Shown here in pieces: positions 38,812-50,385 of a stretch of 64,000 bases of DNA (positions are counted from its first letter, which is position 1; every line of letters starts with the position of its first letter). The DNA is from Chrysogorgia sp. JL179-B06 (Eukaryota; Cnidaria; Anthozoa; Scleralcyonacea; Chrysogorgiidae): contig JAYKKM010000474.1 in the NCBI GenBank assembly GCA_035772405.1, positions 312,001 to 376,000 of the forward strand, written 5' to 3'. Under the pieces are notes generated by a model. The model saw only the letters and a program-made list of their open reading frames with translations, had not been told where the DNA came from and made no database searches. The position numbers were made by a program, and so were the translations under genes.

Positions 38812-39466
38812 ACTAGATCATGGTCGAGATATGTACAAATGTACGGCTGCTAGCTTACAGTACAGCGGACAACTCACAAACTACGGCTCTGTGACAGAAA
38901 CTTCAGAGCGCATATGGTCTCTCCCAGGATGGCCGCCGTAATAGGTTTGGCTTCGTTTTTCGCAGCATAGGACAATATGTTGCTCGATCCAGTCTCGTTG
39001 CATATCAGTGACTGAACAGCATATCCTCCTGCCTAGAATTACCAATAATCAGTAAGTGTGCAACCCCAACACAACACAACACCAATCCTAACCCCCCCCC
39101 CCCCCGCCTAATGAGTTTTCTAATCCTAACCCCCGCCTAGCTAGTTTAAGCGGGGTTTTTAAAAGAACGAGGTAATACATAACATATCTATCTTTCTTCG
39201 AACACCCGTTCCTCACGTTGTAAGCCACAAACTACTGGAATTGTTAAAGCATTGTAAGCAGTAAATTATTAGGGGGTTAGGATCTTTGTTGTTTTGGGGT
39301 TGATTACAATCCAATAATTTATTGCTTACAATGATTTAACAATTCCTGTAGTATGTGGATTACAACGTGAGGAACGGCTGCTTCGAGGCACCTACCAAAG
39401 TTGTCCGCTGTACTGTAAGCTATAGCAGTCGCACATTTGTACATATCTCGACCATGATCTAGTGTC
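38812..39466. repeat. Nested inverted repeats in intron 1
   Basis: CACTAGATCATGGTCGAGAT with downstream CAGTACAGCGGACAAC (38812-38874) is mirrored at 39397-39466. A second inverted pair lies inside at 39199-39270 and 39305-39393 around GTTGTTTTGGGGTTG, and a poly-C tract at 39093-39107. The GGGTTAGGA...TTTGTTGTTTTGGGGT block also occurs at 1081-1110, so the unit is dispersed. Confidence 0.65.
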
Positions 39467-40020
39467 GACCATTATAAGTTAATGAGATTCTTTTGTCAAC
39501 ATGGCCGCCGCGACGACAGAAATATTTTTGGGGATCACTTCCCACGGGAAGCCATCTGATTGGCTAACCCGAAATAACTTTTATCCTAACCCTAAATAAC
39601 CCTAATATCTGTTTTAAGTCATTCTAGTGTATCTGTTCTTATGATGTACGAATGTTATAATATAAGGACTTGTGATTTAATAAAAGCTGTCAATTGTCAG
39701 TATAACTCGATACAGAACATAAAATAACGAGCGTCCATGCATTCTGAATAAACCGAAATTTTTCGCGCTGGCTACACGTTATGCTTGACGCCATTTCGTA
39801 AGCTTAGAACTTGACAAGTCCACGAATTAGATCGACAAGTGCACTATAATTGGATTGAGGCCGATTAGCCAATAGAAGCTAGCTTTGACTGCACAATAAT
39901 TGTTTAATTACAATGAACCAATCAGCTTAGATTTCGACTAGTTTCCGTCCTAATTGGATCAGGTGATTTTTTTAAAAGGGTCACTAAGTGATATTTTCTT
40001 TCTTGTCGTAACATAAGCAG

Positions 40021-40161
40021 ATACTAAACAAGAGATTCAAGCTCGTTTCAACGAAATTAGTGAATTACTTTCCGCTGGAAAGAATGAGGAGGCTTTTGCT
40101 TATTACACAGAAGAATGCAAGGTGATGGCGCAAGGATACGAGAGTGCGTCTGGAAAAGAAG
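40021..40161 (+). CDS. Host NTF2-like gene, exon 2
   Basis: Acceptor ACATAAGCAG precedes the exon; donor G|GTAAAT follows. It encodes the helical start of the domain: EIQARFNEISELLSAGKNEE and AFAYYTEECKVMAQGYES, with the tyrosine-rich helix and the YTEECKVM strand that open the NTF2-like fold. The exon enters after the first base of a codon and leaves after the first base of another, in phase with exons 1 and 3. Confidence 0.8.
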
Positions 40162-40471
40162 GTAAATAAACTGACGCTATACAAACAAGAAAAATTATTC
40201 GCGCATAAGACTATTCGCGTGTGATTGCTAAACAAATGAATGATCCATTTAATACAGCCGCAAATACAGACACGCCCCTTACGGAACTTTTTATATACTG
40301 ATTTCATATATGAAAATTCCGTATATGAAATGTATATATGGAATTGCAACCTTTAATATATGACATTTTAATGCAATATCCATATATGAAATTATCACAT
40401 ATAAAATATTACTGAAATTGAGTCATATTGAAACAAGTTGGCAAAAGAATAAAAATATTCTATTCTATTAA

Positions 40472-40968
40472 AGGGACACTCCGGCCCAAATACAAATGCA
40501 GTTCATATGAAAGATCTTACTGACTTTAGTTTACTTCCAAAGTTTCAGCATTCCTATCAATTTAGTTGAGAAGATATTGCTAGTTGAAGTTGAAAATTTG
40601 TGGATTTTGACGCCATATTGGTTTTGAAAATATGACGTCATTGAGTGATTCTTTATCGTCAGTGGAGTTGTTTTGATGGCGATCACATAGTGATAGTTAT
40701 TGTGAATGGTCTTTGGACGAAAATTAGTCGAAATAAACTATTTAGTTCATCATGCAGGAAAGTAGAGGAGCTTCTTAGGCATAATACGAGATCACGTCAC
40801 ACGTCATATTTGAGAAACAAAATGGCGTCGAAATTGGACAAACTCTCCAACTTCAACTAGCCACATATTCTTAACTAAATTGATAGGAATGCTGAAACTT
40901 TGGAAATAATCTAAAGTCAGTAAGATCTTTCATATGAACTACATTTGTATTTGGGCCGGAGTGTCCCT
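40472..40968. mobile_element. TTAA-flanked palindromic MITE (intron 2)
   Basis: Arms of about 110 bp starting AGGGACACTCCGGCCC are mirrored at the right end (GGGCCGGAGTGTCCCT), with TTAA at 40468-40471 and 40969-40972. The arms are about 95% alike by eye. No coding region. Confidence 0.85.
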
Positions 40969-41150
40969 TTAAGCAAATCGAGCACACACTAACAGTAAAA
41001 ATATATACAATGATCATATACTCGCTGTAAAAACCACAGGGTTCCCACCTCAGAACTATGATACCAGTAATTACTCTTAAATATTTAACGCAATTTGTAA
41101 AAATAACTCCGGGAAGGGAATTAATTACATACACATTGTATCCGTAACAG

Positions 41151-41307
41151 GTTTAAAGGAGTTGTCCAAAGCAATGGCGGATTTGCAAAGCAAGGTTGGC
41201 AAAACTGAATCTAGTGTGGAAGAAATATTTGGTAATGACGAGGTGATCACATGTCGTGGTAAAGGTACTACATACGGCAAGGATGGATCAGTTCTTTTGA
41301 AAACAAG
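41151..41307 (+). CDS. Host NTF2-like gene, exon 3
   Basis: Acceptor CCGTAACAG and donor AAG|GTACTG bound the exon. It encodes LKELSKAMADLQSKVGKTE and SSVEEIFGNDEVITCRGKGT, then TYGKDGSVLLKTR, the second helix followed by the central strands of the fold. It leaves with two bases of an Arg codon, completed by the first base of exon 4. Confidence 0.85.
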
Positions 41308-41856
41308 GTACTGCATGACTATTATTTTCGTAGTCCATGCACCAGCCTACATAACTTTATTCTGCATAAAACCTTTAGGTTAGGTTTTGATAAAACCATC
41401 TCAAACTAATTAAGCAAACTTTCATCTCGATTTTCTTTTAAAATACTGATTTGTTTGAGATGTAACATGAAACACTCGGAAGAGTTTTTCACCAGGATAT
41501 CCAAACAGGCCTCGAAGTTTGTTAAAAATCTTCGGCTTCGCCTAGGTTTTCAACAAACTTCTCGGTGATTGGATATCCTGATAAAACACTCTTCCTTGTA
41601 TTTCATATATTACAGCAAATGTTAGGAAATTATTGTATAACCGTCAACAAGAAAACATTTGTCGCATGTCTGTGTTTAAGTCCGGCTTTATATGGAAAGC
41701 AAGAATATCTTTAAGGTAGGTTGTTACACCATGCAATGTTTATCCCAAATTTCTTAGCAGTTTTGTAACAACATGTTCGTAATTTGTGCGATAAATTGCA
41801 ACGTAGACGATACGTGGACGATCGTCAAGCTCATATCCTCAGAAAAATGATTCTGA

Positions 41857-41928
41857 GTCCCGTACAGGAATCGAACCTGTAACCTTCTGATTGCCGGTGA
41901 GACGCTCTAACCATTGAGCTAACGAGAC
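41857..41928 (-). repeat. tRNA-like sequence, left arm copy (72 nt)
   Basis: All four stems can be drawn: acceptor GTCTCGT/ACGGGAC (one G-U), D stem GCTC/GAGC, anticodon stem with a C-C mismatch around loop CCGGCAA, and T stem ACAGG/CCTGT with TTCGATT. The nominal anticodon would be GGC (Ala), but position 33 is C rather than U and the G3-U70 alanine identity pair is missing. It is therefore a tRNA-derived repeat, unlikely to decode. Confidence 0.6.
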
Positions 41929-42365
41929 TCAGATGGAGAGCGAAGGTTGCAATGATGTACTGGTTGGATTGATATATGTACTGCCTATGCGGCAGTCACT
42001 ATATACTTGGATGCGTAATACTTGGAGCTCTCTCACATTCACTACAACATTGTGTATATTAACGCATTAACAACCAGTACATCATTGTACATCAATGATG
42101 AGATATATAGAGATATATGTATATGATGTACATTGTACATCAATGATGTACTGGTTCGATTGATATACAGTGTATGTACTGCCTATGCGGCAGTCATTAT
42201 ATATCGGTAATACTTGGATGCGTTAATATACACAATGTTGTAGTGAATGTGGGAGAGCTACAAGTATTACGCATCCAAGTATTACCGATATATAGTGTCT
42301 GCCGCATAGGCAGTACATATATCAATCGAACCAGTCCGTCATTGCAACCTTCGCTCTCCATCTGA

Positions 42366-42434
42366 GTCTCGTTAGCTCAATGGTTAGAGCGTCTCACCGG
42401 CAATCAGGTTACAGGTTCGATTCCTGTACGGGAC
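42366..42434 (+). repeat. tRNA-like sequence, right arm copy (69 nt)
   Basis: Matches the 41857-41928 sequence in opposite orientation, with a 3-nt loss in the anticodon/variable region that destroys the anticodon stem. Boxes A and B (TTAGCTCAATGG; GGTTCGATTCC) persist, so polymerase III binding is conceivable. Confidence 0.65.
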
Positions 42435-43071
42435 TCAGAATCATTTTTCTGAGGATATGAGCTTGACGATCGTCCACGTATCGTCTGTCTACTCCGAGCT
42501 CTCCCACATTCACTACAACATTGTGTATATTAACGCAAATTAACATAGCCTGTCAACACCAACTGTCGCAACACTGCATGTTTGCTGCAGGCAGCGTTTT
42601 TTTACGACTATTCGAACAGAACCGCGAGTTCTACTTTTCGCAACGATTGCCACAATGGTGCAACGCGGGATTTTGAAGCGTTGCACGGTAACAATGTCTA
42701 TCGCAATGACTTTTTATGGTCAGCCAACAAATAACCCGTTACAAACCATCGCAGTCTCCTTCGCATATGTGCGAGAACTGCATGTTGCACGAAACATTGC
42801 CTATAGCGTAACACCACTCTCGTGCAACTGCAACGCGAACTGCTATAGTGCAACAGCGTGCCGTCCTCACTGGGGTCATATCAGAGTTTTCTCTAGACTT
42901 TGTCTTAATTAAGACATATACTAATCTTAAAAATAGCAAATTACCTCCTACCCTTGGTATATCATTAACTATTTTTGTCTACCTTCCGATCACTTATTAC
43001 TTTCATATATCTTTTATATAAATTAGGCCCCATTTTATTTTTCTCACTTTACTCTGATGAAGGTTATTTAA

Positions 43072-43393
43072 AGTGCATATAACGTCTGTGGGAATTTAAC
43101 ATATATGTAATCTATCGATTCTCCTGAGAAAAATTGTAATATATCTTGTCAGCTGAAAATTTCATCTTCATAGACTTTTTTGCTGTCAAAGTTGACGGAA
43201 ATGACGTCATAGCGGGAATCTGTAAAGAGGTTTTCATATAGACAGATGCCCGCAATGACGTCACTTCCGTCAACTTTAACAGCAAAAAAGTCTATGAAGA
43301 TGAAATTTTCAGCTGACAAGATATACTACAATTTATCTCAGGAGAATCCATGGATTACAAATATGTTAAATCCCCACAGACGTTATAGGCACT
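43072..43393. mobile_element. TTAA-flanked palindromic MITE (intron 3)
   Basis: Arms of about 150 bp (AGTGCATATAACGTCTGTGGG ...) are mirrored to the right end, with TTAA at 43068-43071 and 43394-43397. 322 bp in total, nearly all arm. It ends 121 bp before exon 4 of the host gene. Confidence 0.85.
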
Positions 43394-43514
43394 TTAAAGT
43401 TAAAATGGCTATACAAACTGGTAATATTCGTTCTTTATAATATGTTCAACCGTATGTCATAATTAATATTGTTAACTGAAGATATGTCAGGTAATCTCGT
43501 TGTTCTATTTCAAG

Positions 43515-43581
43515 GTCCATATCGGTATGGAAGAAGGTGGATGGAAAATGGCTGGTGCATAACTATATCTGGAACACATAG
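43515..43581 (+). CDS. Host NTF2-like gene, exon 4 and stop
   Basis: Acceptor TATTTCAAG precedes; the exon reads SISVWKKVDGKWLVHNYIWN then T and TAG. The W-K-x-x-x-G-x-W-L-x-H-x-Y pattern is the characteristic final strand pair of SnoaL/DUF4440-type domains, which confirms both frame and family. A poly(A) signal lies 69 bp downstream. Confidence 0.85.
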
Positions 43582-43649
43582 AATAGCACGACTTCTGTTT
43601 AACTGATTGTGGAATTACCAAAGTTACCGTAATGAAACCGTAATATAAC

Positions 43650-43655
43650 AATAAA
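43650..43655 (+). promoter_or_regulatory. Poly(A) signal AATAAA of the host gene
   Basis: AATAAA occurs 69 bp after the stop codon of exon 4, a normal spacing for a short 3' UTR. Confidence 0.6.
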
Positions 43656-43659
43656 AATT

Positions 43660-44385
43660 TCGTTCTAAAACGTTACTTTGCGACTTATTTTCTCACCTGC
43701 AAGTTCAACATGCAAGTGCCTTGATGTTGAATTGACATAATTGTATTATTGAGTGGCCGTTTTGCATCTACTGTTGTCTATTAAGCACCGCACCCTTCTT
43801 TTAACAAATATTCGCGAATTCACAATGCTCTCATTCAACAACTTTTCGTCGTACAGTAAATCTTTTTCTAATCTTTTTTTTTCTCAATATTTTTTCTAAT
43901 ATTTTTCATTTTTTACAAATTTGGAAAAACATCATTTTTTCACCTTGGATGTGCTTGTATTCTTTTGAAAATATTTTTTATTTTTTTCAAAATACATTGC
44001 CATAACAAATGATAATTTTTTACTTCTTCCCATCATAATAAAGGATTATTAATAGCTTATTAAAAAAATACGCCCCCCCCTTAAAATCTGGAACGAGCTA
44101 TGATTGGTTGACTAATTATAATACTCAATTCTGATTGGTTCAGAGCTGCTCGTTCAAGGTTCTTAAACATGAAAAAATAACTATTTCAATGGGTAAGAAC
44201 AACGGCTTGAGATCGTGGTTGGATATGAAAGATAACAGTGAAAGTCACCGTTTCGTGGGAATTGAATCAAATTCAGCAATTGTCTGTCGTCATGTGATGG
44301 TTGCTCATGATAGCCAGGGCCAATGGCCATAACATTGCCAGATATTGGATACATGAACGATCGTCAAGCTCAAATCCTCAGAAGA
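43660..44385. other. Region after the host gene, no gene seen
   Basis: T-rich and A-rich tracts (43860-44060) and a short C tract. The 65-codon frame at 44135 has no recognisable content. A tRNA-like T-arm fragment begins near 44388. Confidence 0.5.
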
Positions 44386-44469
44386 TGTTTCCGAGTCCCG
44401 GACACGGATCGAACCTGTAACCTAATGTACTGGTTCGATTGATTTTATAAATCTAAAGCTATACAATGA

Positions 44470-45138
44470 CCAATTAATAATCGGTTACGGTAACCAATTT
44501 ATTTAGGTTGTAACCAATACAATTGGTTATCTTAATAGCGTAGAGTCTGGCTGCTATTAATAGCTCAAAAAGCGGACAAACAAACCAAATTTGACTCACA
44601 AATGATTGCAAATGAGCTATTTCGTTTGTTATGGCCGCACGAATTATGGGTAAAAGCGAGTAATATATTGAGTAATATGTTCTCTTTTGCGAGTAAGTGT
44701 AACTACTCTCGCAGCCGCATTTTGAACTTTCTGCAAACGTTCTATGAGGTAACAACAGCGAAGTCCGTATATAATTGAATTGCAGAAATTAAGCCTGGAT
44801 GTTATAAATACGTGAACTACAGACTCGCAGATCTACGACTAAGGTATTTCCTGATTCTGCTCATCTTCCTCAAATGATGGAAACCAGACTTGCAGATGTT
44901 GGCAATGTGATTTTCCATAGACAAAGATGAGTCCATAAGTACACCAATATTTCGGACTTTATGTTTTCGATGGATTATCTCATCACATACTGACAGGCTT
45001 TCCAGAGAAAGAAGGGGGCGATGACGTGCGTTCAGTAGAAGTTCTGTTTTGTCTCCATTTAACTTTAACTTGTTCCAGGCCATCCATGTGTCAACATCAC
45101 GTATGCATGCTTCCATTCGAGATCTCGCCATGTTCATC
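44470..45138 (-). pseudogene. LINE C, reverse transcriptase C-terminal part
   Basis: The minus frame 45140-44817 reads MEACIRDVDTWMAWNKLKLN then GDKTELLLNARHRP, the segment following the YADD catalytic loop in L2/CR1-type LINEs, and continues in other frames with a degraded PHRTFAES...ITNEIAHL-type tail. Its upstream part, ending in [11 protein letters not shown], lies 2.5 kb away at about 47.70 kb, separated by LINE B. Confidence 0.8.
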
Positions 45139-47690
45139 AATCAATCAATCAATCAATCAATCACTTTATTTAAACACGGTAGAATCTTCAGTAAATTTAC
45201 ATTAAAAATATTATAAAACTACCTAACTAAATACAAAATTAAAATACTGTTTTACAAGATTGCCGTGTAGGAGTCCAGTTAATCTTCGGAATAATATTGA
45301 TCAATTTCCCTTTTAAACTGACCAAGAGAGTGCGACATTCGTATATTCAAGGGCAAGTTGTTCCATAACAATGCCCCAAATATAGCTAAAACTTCGCTTT
45401 AAGTAGTTGGTACATGGTAGAGGTAAATTCAATTTATTTTCAGCATTCCTTATATTATATCCTGTACTGCGGGGGATAAACAAATTTTGCATATACGTTG
45501 GGGTTAATTGCTTAATCGTTTTAAACATTAATGTTGATTTAAGTTTCTTTCGACGTATAGCAAGCATATCCAATTTCAAACTCTCTAGAAGATTTCTCAT
45601 TGACTTCGTTATTACCCTGACTGCTCGATTTTGTAGTTTTTGTAGTTTGTCACTCAATGTCACGCTCAGCTCATCCCAAACAGAGCTACAATAATCAAAC
45701 TGCGGTTTAATTAGGGCTTGGTACACTTGGGTAGCTGTATTTATCGAAATAAATGGTCGTATTCGTTTAAGAGCGCCTATGGCCGAGGAGATTTTCTTGG
45801 ATTTTTCTTCAATGTGCCTAGCCCAAGAGAGATTTTTATCAATAATTATGCCCAGCGCTTGACCTCATCCACTCTCTTGATCTCCTTACCATCACACTCA
45901 ATTTTAATGTGACCGCATGCTTGTGCTTTGATTCGCTGGCGCGAGCCAATTACCATAAATTCTGTCTTAGTAATATTAAGACTAAGCCGATTTGCTTTTA
46001 ACCAACAGTTGAGATTATTGAGCTCTAGATTGAAGATGTTTTCTAGGTCAATCAGTTTATCGGCTGCAATGGTTATACTTGTGTCATCAGCGAACATTCT
46101 TGGTGAAGCCACGCTGAGACAGTTCGGCAGGTCATTAATATAGACCAGGAAAAGGAGTGGTCCAAGGATACTTCCTTGGGGAACACCACAAGTAACTGGA
46201 AGAGCATTCGATAAATGACAATTTATACTACATTTTTGGCTTCGATCTACAAGATATGATTCAAACCATTTAAGACTGCTGTCTCCAATTCCATAATTGG
46301 AAAGCTTACGTAATATAATATTATGATCTATAGTGTAAAAACTTTTTTAAGATCGATAAAGATTACTCCATTTAGGAGACCATTATCAATATTAACCGAC
46401 CAGCTATTTGTGGCTTCAATCAGAGCAGTAAGTGTGCTATGCAATGACCGAAAACCTGATTGACATGAAGTTATTAAATTATTTTCATTAAAATAACCAT
46501 ATAACTGGTCAAAAATGATCTTTTCAAACGTTTTTGCAACTGCAGGTATGACAGATATTGGTCGATAATTATTTAGCTCATTTTTGGCGCCCTTCTTAAA
46601 TATTGGCGACACCCTAGCCAGTTTCCATTCCCTCGGAAAAATATTGGTATTGATCGATTTGGTAAAAATTTCAGTTAACGATGGAGCAACAATGTTAGCC
46701 ACTATTTTTAAAAGTTTACAGGGAATCTTGTCTAGGCCCGTGGCCTTCCTTTCGTTAATTTCAGTCAATAATTTATGGACTAAATTCGCAGAGGGGGTTT
46801 CAATATTAAAAGTTTTGTCAGTGGGGTGGAGATATGACTCAGGTTCAATACCAGATGGCACTATTTCGGCAGCCAGGTTTTCGCCAACACCTGAGAAGTA
46901 CGAATTAAATGTCTCCGCCATTTCAGCTGAGGTATTTATAATATTTTCTCCAACTTTAATTTCAGATATATTATTTGACTTGGAGCAATGACTAGAGCTT
47001 AATTCATTAATTAGGTTCCACGTTTTCCTAGGATTAGATTTGTTAATCTCCAAGTTTGTTGTAAAATATTGGCGTTTGGCCTTTTTAATTTCATTATTTG
47101 TGTAATTTCGAGCGTGTTTGTACTGATCCCATATCTGTGGGTCACCAGTAAGCGCTGCCTTCTTTTTTAGGAAATCTCTTTTATGCATTTCACGCAGTAG
47201 CTGACCCGTGATCCAAGGAGACTTTTTATTGCCAACTCGTTTGGATCTAAGAGGTGCATGTTTATCAATGGCTTCCATTAAAAAGCCTTTCCATCTGGTC
47301 CACATATCGTTAGGGTCATCATCAAGATTTACATCATTCCACGTCTTTTGCTCCAAATCTCTTAGAAAATTATCTTTGTTAAAGTTTTTTAGATTACGAG
47401 TTTCAATTATTTTCGCTCTTGTACGTTCATAATGGATCTTACGTGTCATAAAAACAAGCGCATGATCACTTATTGCAAGTTCGATAACTCCGCTGTTTAT
47501 TATTTTATATGGGCGAATTCGTAATGCAGAGGTCAAGCAGGGTACTGGAATTCAGAGTAGTTCGTGTGGGTTCGGTAATCAATTGGTTTAATCCGTAAAT
47601 ATCAAATATGTTATTTAGTTTTGAACTGTTTACCGAAGTGATACCCGGCATAAGGTTCACATTTATATCACCTAACATGTAGAATTCCAT
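45139..47690 (-). mobile_element. LINE B (CR1-like), inserted in LINE C, 5'-truncated and frameshifted
   Basis: Leftward: the end of the endonuclease domain (47690-47505, [12 protein letters not shown]), a 402-codon frame (47536-46328) covering the endonuclease end (SDHALVFMTRK), linker and RT start (KATGLDKIPCKLLK, NYRPISVIPAVAKTFE, GVIFIDLKK), then the [14 protein letters not shown] and FADDTSI blocks near 46.1 kb, and the C-terminal tail (45726-45313). The 3' end is a (TCAA)n tail at 45139-45163 on the plus strand. A frameshift at an A/T run near 46340 and others make it non-functional. Confidence 0.9.
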
Positions 47691-50283
47691 CAGGACTGGA
47701 CGATTTAAAAGTCACGTAGAGCTGTGTGTCATCAGCATAAAGATGAAAGTTCATGCCATGACGTCCGATAACGTCTCCAATTGGCGAAGTGTATAGGTAG
47801 AAAAGAATGGGCCCAAGCACACTCCCCTGAGGAACACCTGGTATAAGAGGCCGTGCTGTTGACCTACCACCTGGAACAATGACATTTCATTTCCTTTCGG
47901 AGAGATAGGTGTTAACCATTTATACGCTTTGCCAGTAATTCCAAATCTCGAGTTCAGATGCGAGAGAAGGATATGATGGTCGACCGTGTCGAAAGCTGAT
48001 GATAAGTCAAGTAACAGGAGAATGACAGAGTTTTGGTTATCTAAAGCTCTTAAGATGTCATTATGAACTTTAACCATTGCTGTCTCTGTACTATGGTGGA
48101 CCTTATAAGCCGACTGGTATAGTTCATTTAAGTTGTTATCTGACACATGTTGGCAGGTTTGGGTTGCTACTACTTTTTCAATTGCCTTGGCCACAAATTT
48201 AAGATTGGAAATCGGGCGAAAACTACAAAACTCATCAGTTTCCAGGGACGACTTTTTAAGACGTGGCTCTAGAGCAGCGGATTTCAAACAGCTACAGGTG
48301 TAGGTATTTCAGTACTCTCCAGTGAAGCATTAACTATTCTTGTTATTACTGGGAGAAGTTCAGGGGAGCAGTTTTTCAAAACAATTGCTGGTAGTGGATC
48401 GAGGATACACGACTTAGTAGAGATCTTCTTAACCAGTGGGATCAGTTCTTCACTTTTCACAGGTTTGAAACATTCAATTAAAGTTTCGCATTTTGGCAGG
48501 CTGGAGTCTCGAAGAGGATTTACAAACTGAGCACTTTTTCGCAGAAGGTCTTGCCTAAGCACTTTAATCTTATTTTCGAAGAAGTCAGCAAACTGGTTTG
48601 CCAACACTTCTGCAGAATCAGCAGTTGGAAATTTCTTTTCAACGATCCCCTTATTGAGACCTTCAACAATCTTAAACAATTCCTTCTGATCACAGCCACA
48701 GGAATCAATCAGCTCAGAATAGTATTCCGTTTTGGTATTGGGTATAAGGTTGTTGACCAGCACTGACTGTTCAGCATAAGCCTCTCTATGAACAGTCAAT
48801 CCAGTTGCCCTCCATCTTCTCTCTATACGTCGCCGCTATATCTTATGTTTACGAATTTCAGGTGTTATAAGCCATGGAGCAGCAGGACGTAGAATAATGA
48901 CCTTTGTCTTTACAGGTGCATGTTTATCAAGTATTGAGGTAAGTATTTTCTCGTAGTTATTAACTAGTTCCTCAACAGACAGGGATTCCTGCAACTTCTC
49001 CAATAGTCCTGAGTGTATAATGTCATTCTTAAACTGGGTTATATCTATGCCTTTAGTTCTACGAAATGTTACCACTTCCCTGAAAAAAGGTGGTTTCTTA
49101 ATCATTATCTTACAATTGACAGCAAAATGATCCGACATTTGGGCATCCAGAGTCCACAGTTTATTCACAAGCTTGTCACCAGATCTTGTTAATTAAATCA
49201 AGGGTGTGCCCTTTTCTATGGGTGGCCACATCAACGTTTTGGCTAAGGTCGAATGAGTGAAGAATCTGAAGGAACTTCATGGCCTGCATGTTATTCTGAT
49301 CATCCACATGGTAGTTGAAATCACCAGCTATCAAAAGTTCTGCACAGCCTCGATCAGTTGTCAAAAGTTCCAGCAGGGTTGTAAATTCACTGAAAAACGT
49401 GACACTGGACAATGTGTTGATCTCTGATGGCGGTGGTCGATATAGTATGACACGAAGCAGTTTTGTTGTAGATTTCAGTGTGGCATCCAAATACTCAAAA
49501 GAGTTGAATTTTTTGGTAGTTATTTTAAGATTCAGTGATTTTTTAAATATGATTCCAACCCCACATCCACGACCAGCTCTAGCAATATTTCTAAGCACGT
49601 AGCCCTTTGGAGTTGCCTCATTAGTAACAGATCCATTTACATCACTCAACGAAAGCCATATTTCTGTTAATGACATCTCATCTATCTTGTCTACGATGTA
49701 TTCATTTACCTGAGCAGCTTTGTTGTTTAGTGATCTTACATTTAGTAAGCTGAAACTAATGGCTTTGCATGGCTTAAAGTCATTGGAGTTTGTGGCATGC
49801 GAAGCACATAAATTCAGTTCGATGGGTTGACATATCCTTTGTAAACTCGTCGGCGCCTTTTAGTAGAAACACTCACAGGAATATAATTTACCTTGGTGAA
49901 CTATAATGTTGTTATTATGAAAGCATTGTAATGAATTATTATGCCAAATGCCAATATTAATCTCTTCTTTCGGTAATACACACAGGGATTTTAAAATTAA
50001 TTGTAGAGCTACCAGGTCGATTGTTACTTGCAACGTAAGAGGATTCACGTACTGAGAGTCCATTTTCCCATCCAGGGGTCAATTCAACATCACCAGATAA
50101 TAGTAGGATTCTTCGTGTCGCGGTTGTGTTGGAATAATAAGCAATGCAGCGTTTCGACAGTTTAGCTCTTTTAATCAGCTTTTTAAACAAAGGCCTGTCA
50201 ACACAAGTCTTTCTTATGTAGATTACTACATCTCCATTACTAGCAACTTTCATGGGCGACCATCGATGAGATAGAAATTTCAC
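47691..50283 (-). pseudogene. LINE C, 5' part: 2A-like region, endonuclease and RT start
   Basis: From right to left: an N-terminal frame (50283-49957) containing LLLSGDVELTPGW, a decayed 2A-like motif; the endonuclease domain (49676-49176, VILYRPPPSE, LLIAGDFNYHVDD); its end and linker (49168-48836, SDHFAVNCKI, KHAPVKT); and the RT N-terminus (48799-47751: ILDPLPAIVLK, FRPISNLKFVAKAIEK, LLLLDLSSAFDTVDHHIL). It breaks off after the YADD block near 47.70 kb where LINE B entered. Several frameshifts separate the frames. Confidence 0.85.
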
Positions 50284-50385
50284 TGTACCAAACGTATAGT
50301 TAAGATTTTCTAACCTATAATTCCACGTGTATTTTCTAATCGCCGTAATGTATTTATTGTTCCACTCAACTTAATCAAAAGCCAG

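Larger units (their letters stand above)
41805..42486. repeat. Large palindromic element with two opposed tRNA-like sequences (intron 3)
   Basis: The left arm, from AGACGATACGTGGACGATCG (41805) to about 42060, is the reverse complement of about 42215-42486. Both arms contain a tRNA-like block, a GTACTGCCTATGCGGCAGT hairpin and TTGGATGCGTAATACTT. The centre has TGTACATCAATGATG repeats. Fragments of the family occur at 3992-4050 and 44388-44435. Confidence 0.85.

Noticed and set aside
41857..42434. Functional tRNA-Ala genes
   Set aside because: C at position 33, a mismatched anticodon stem, no G3-U70 pair, and one copy lacks part of the anticodon arm.
47208..47432. Plus-strand frames over LINE B
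   Set aside because: Antisense shadows of the LINE ORF on the minus strand.
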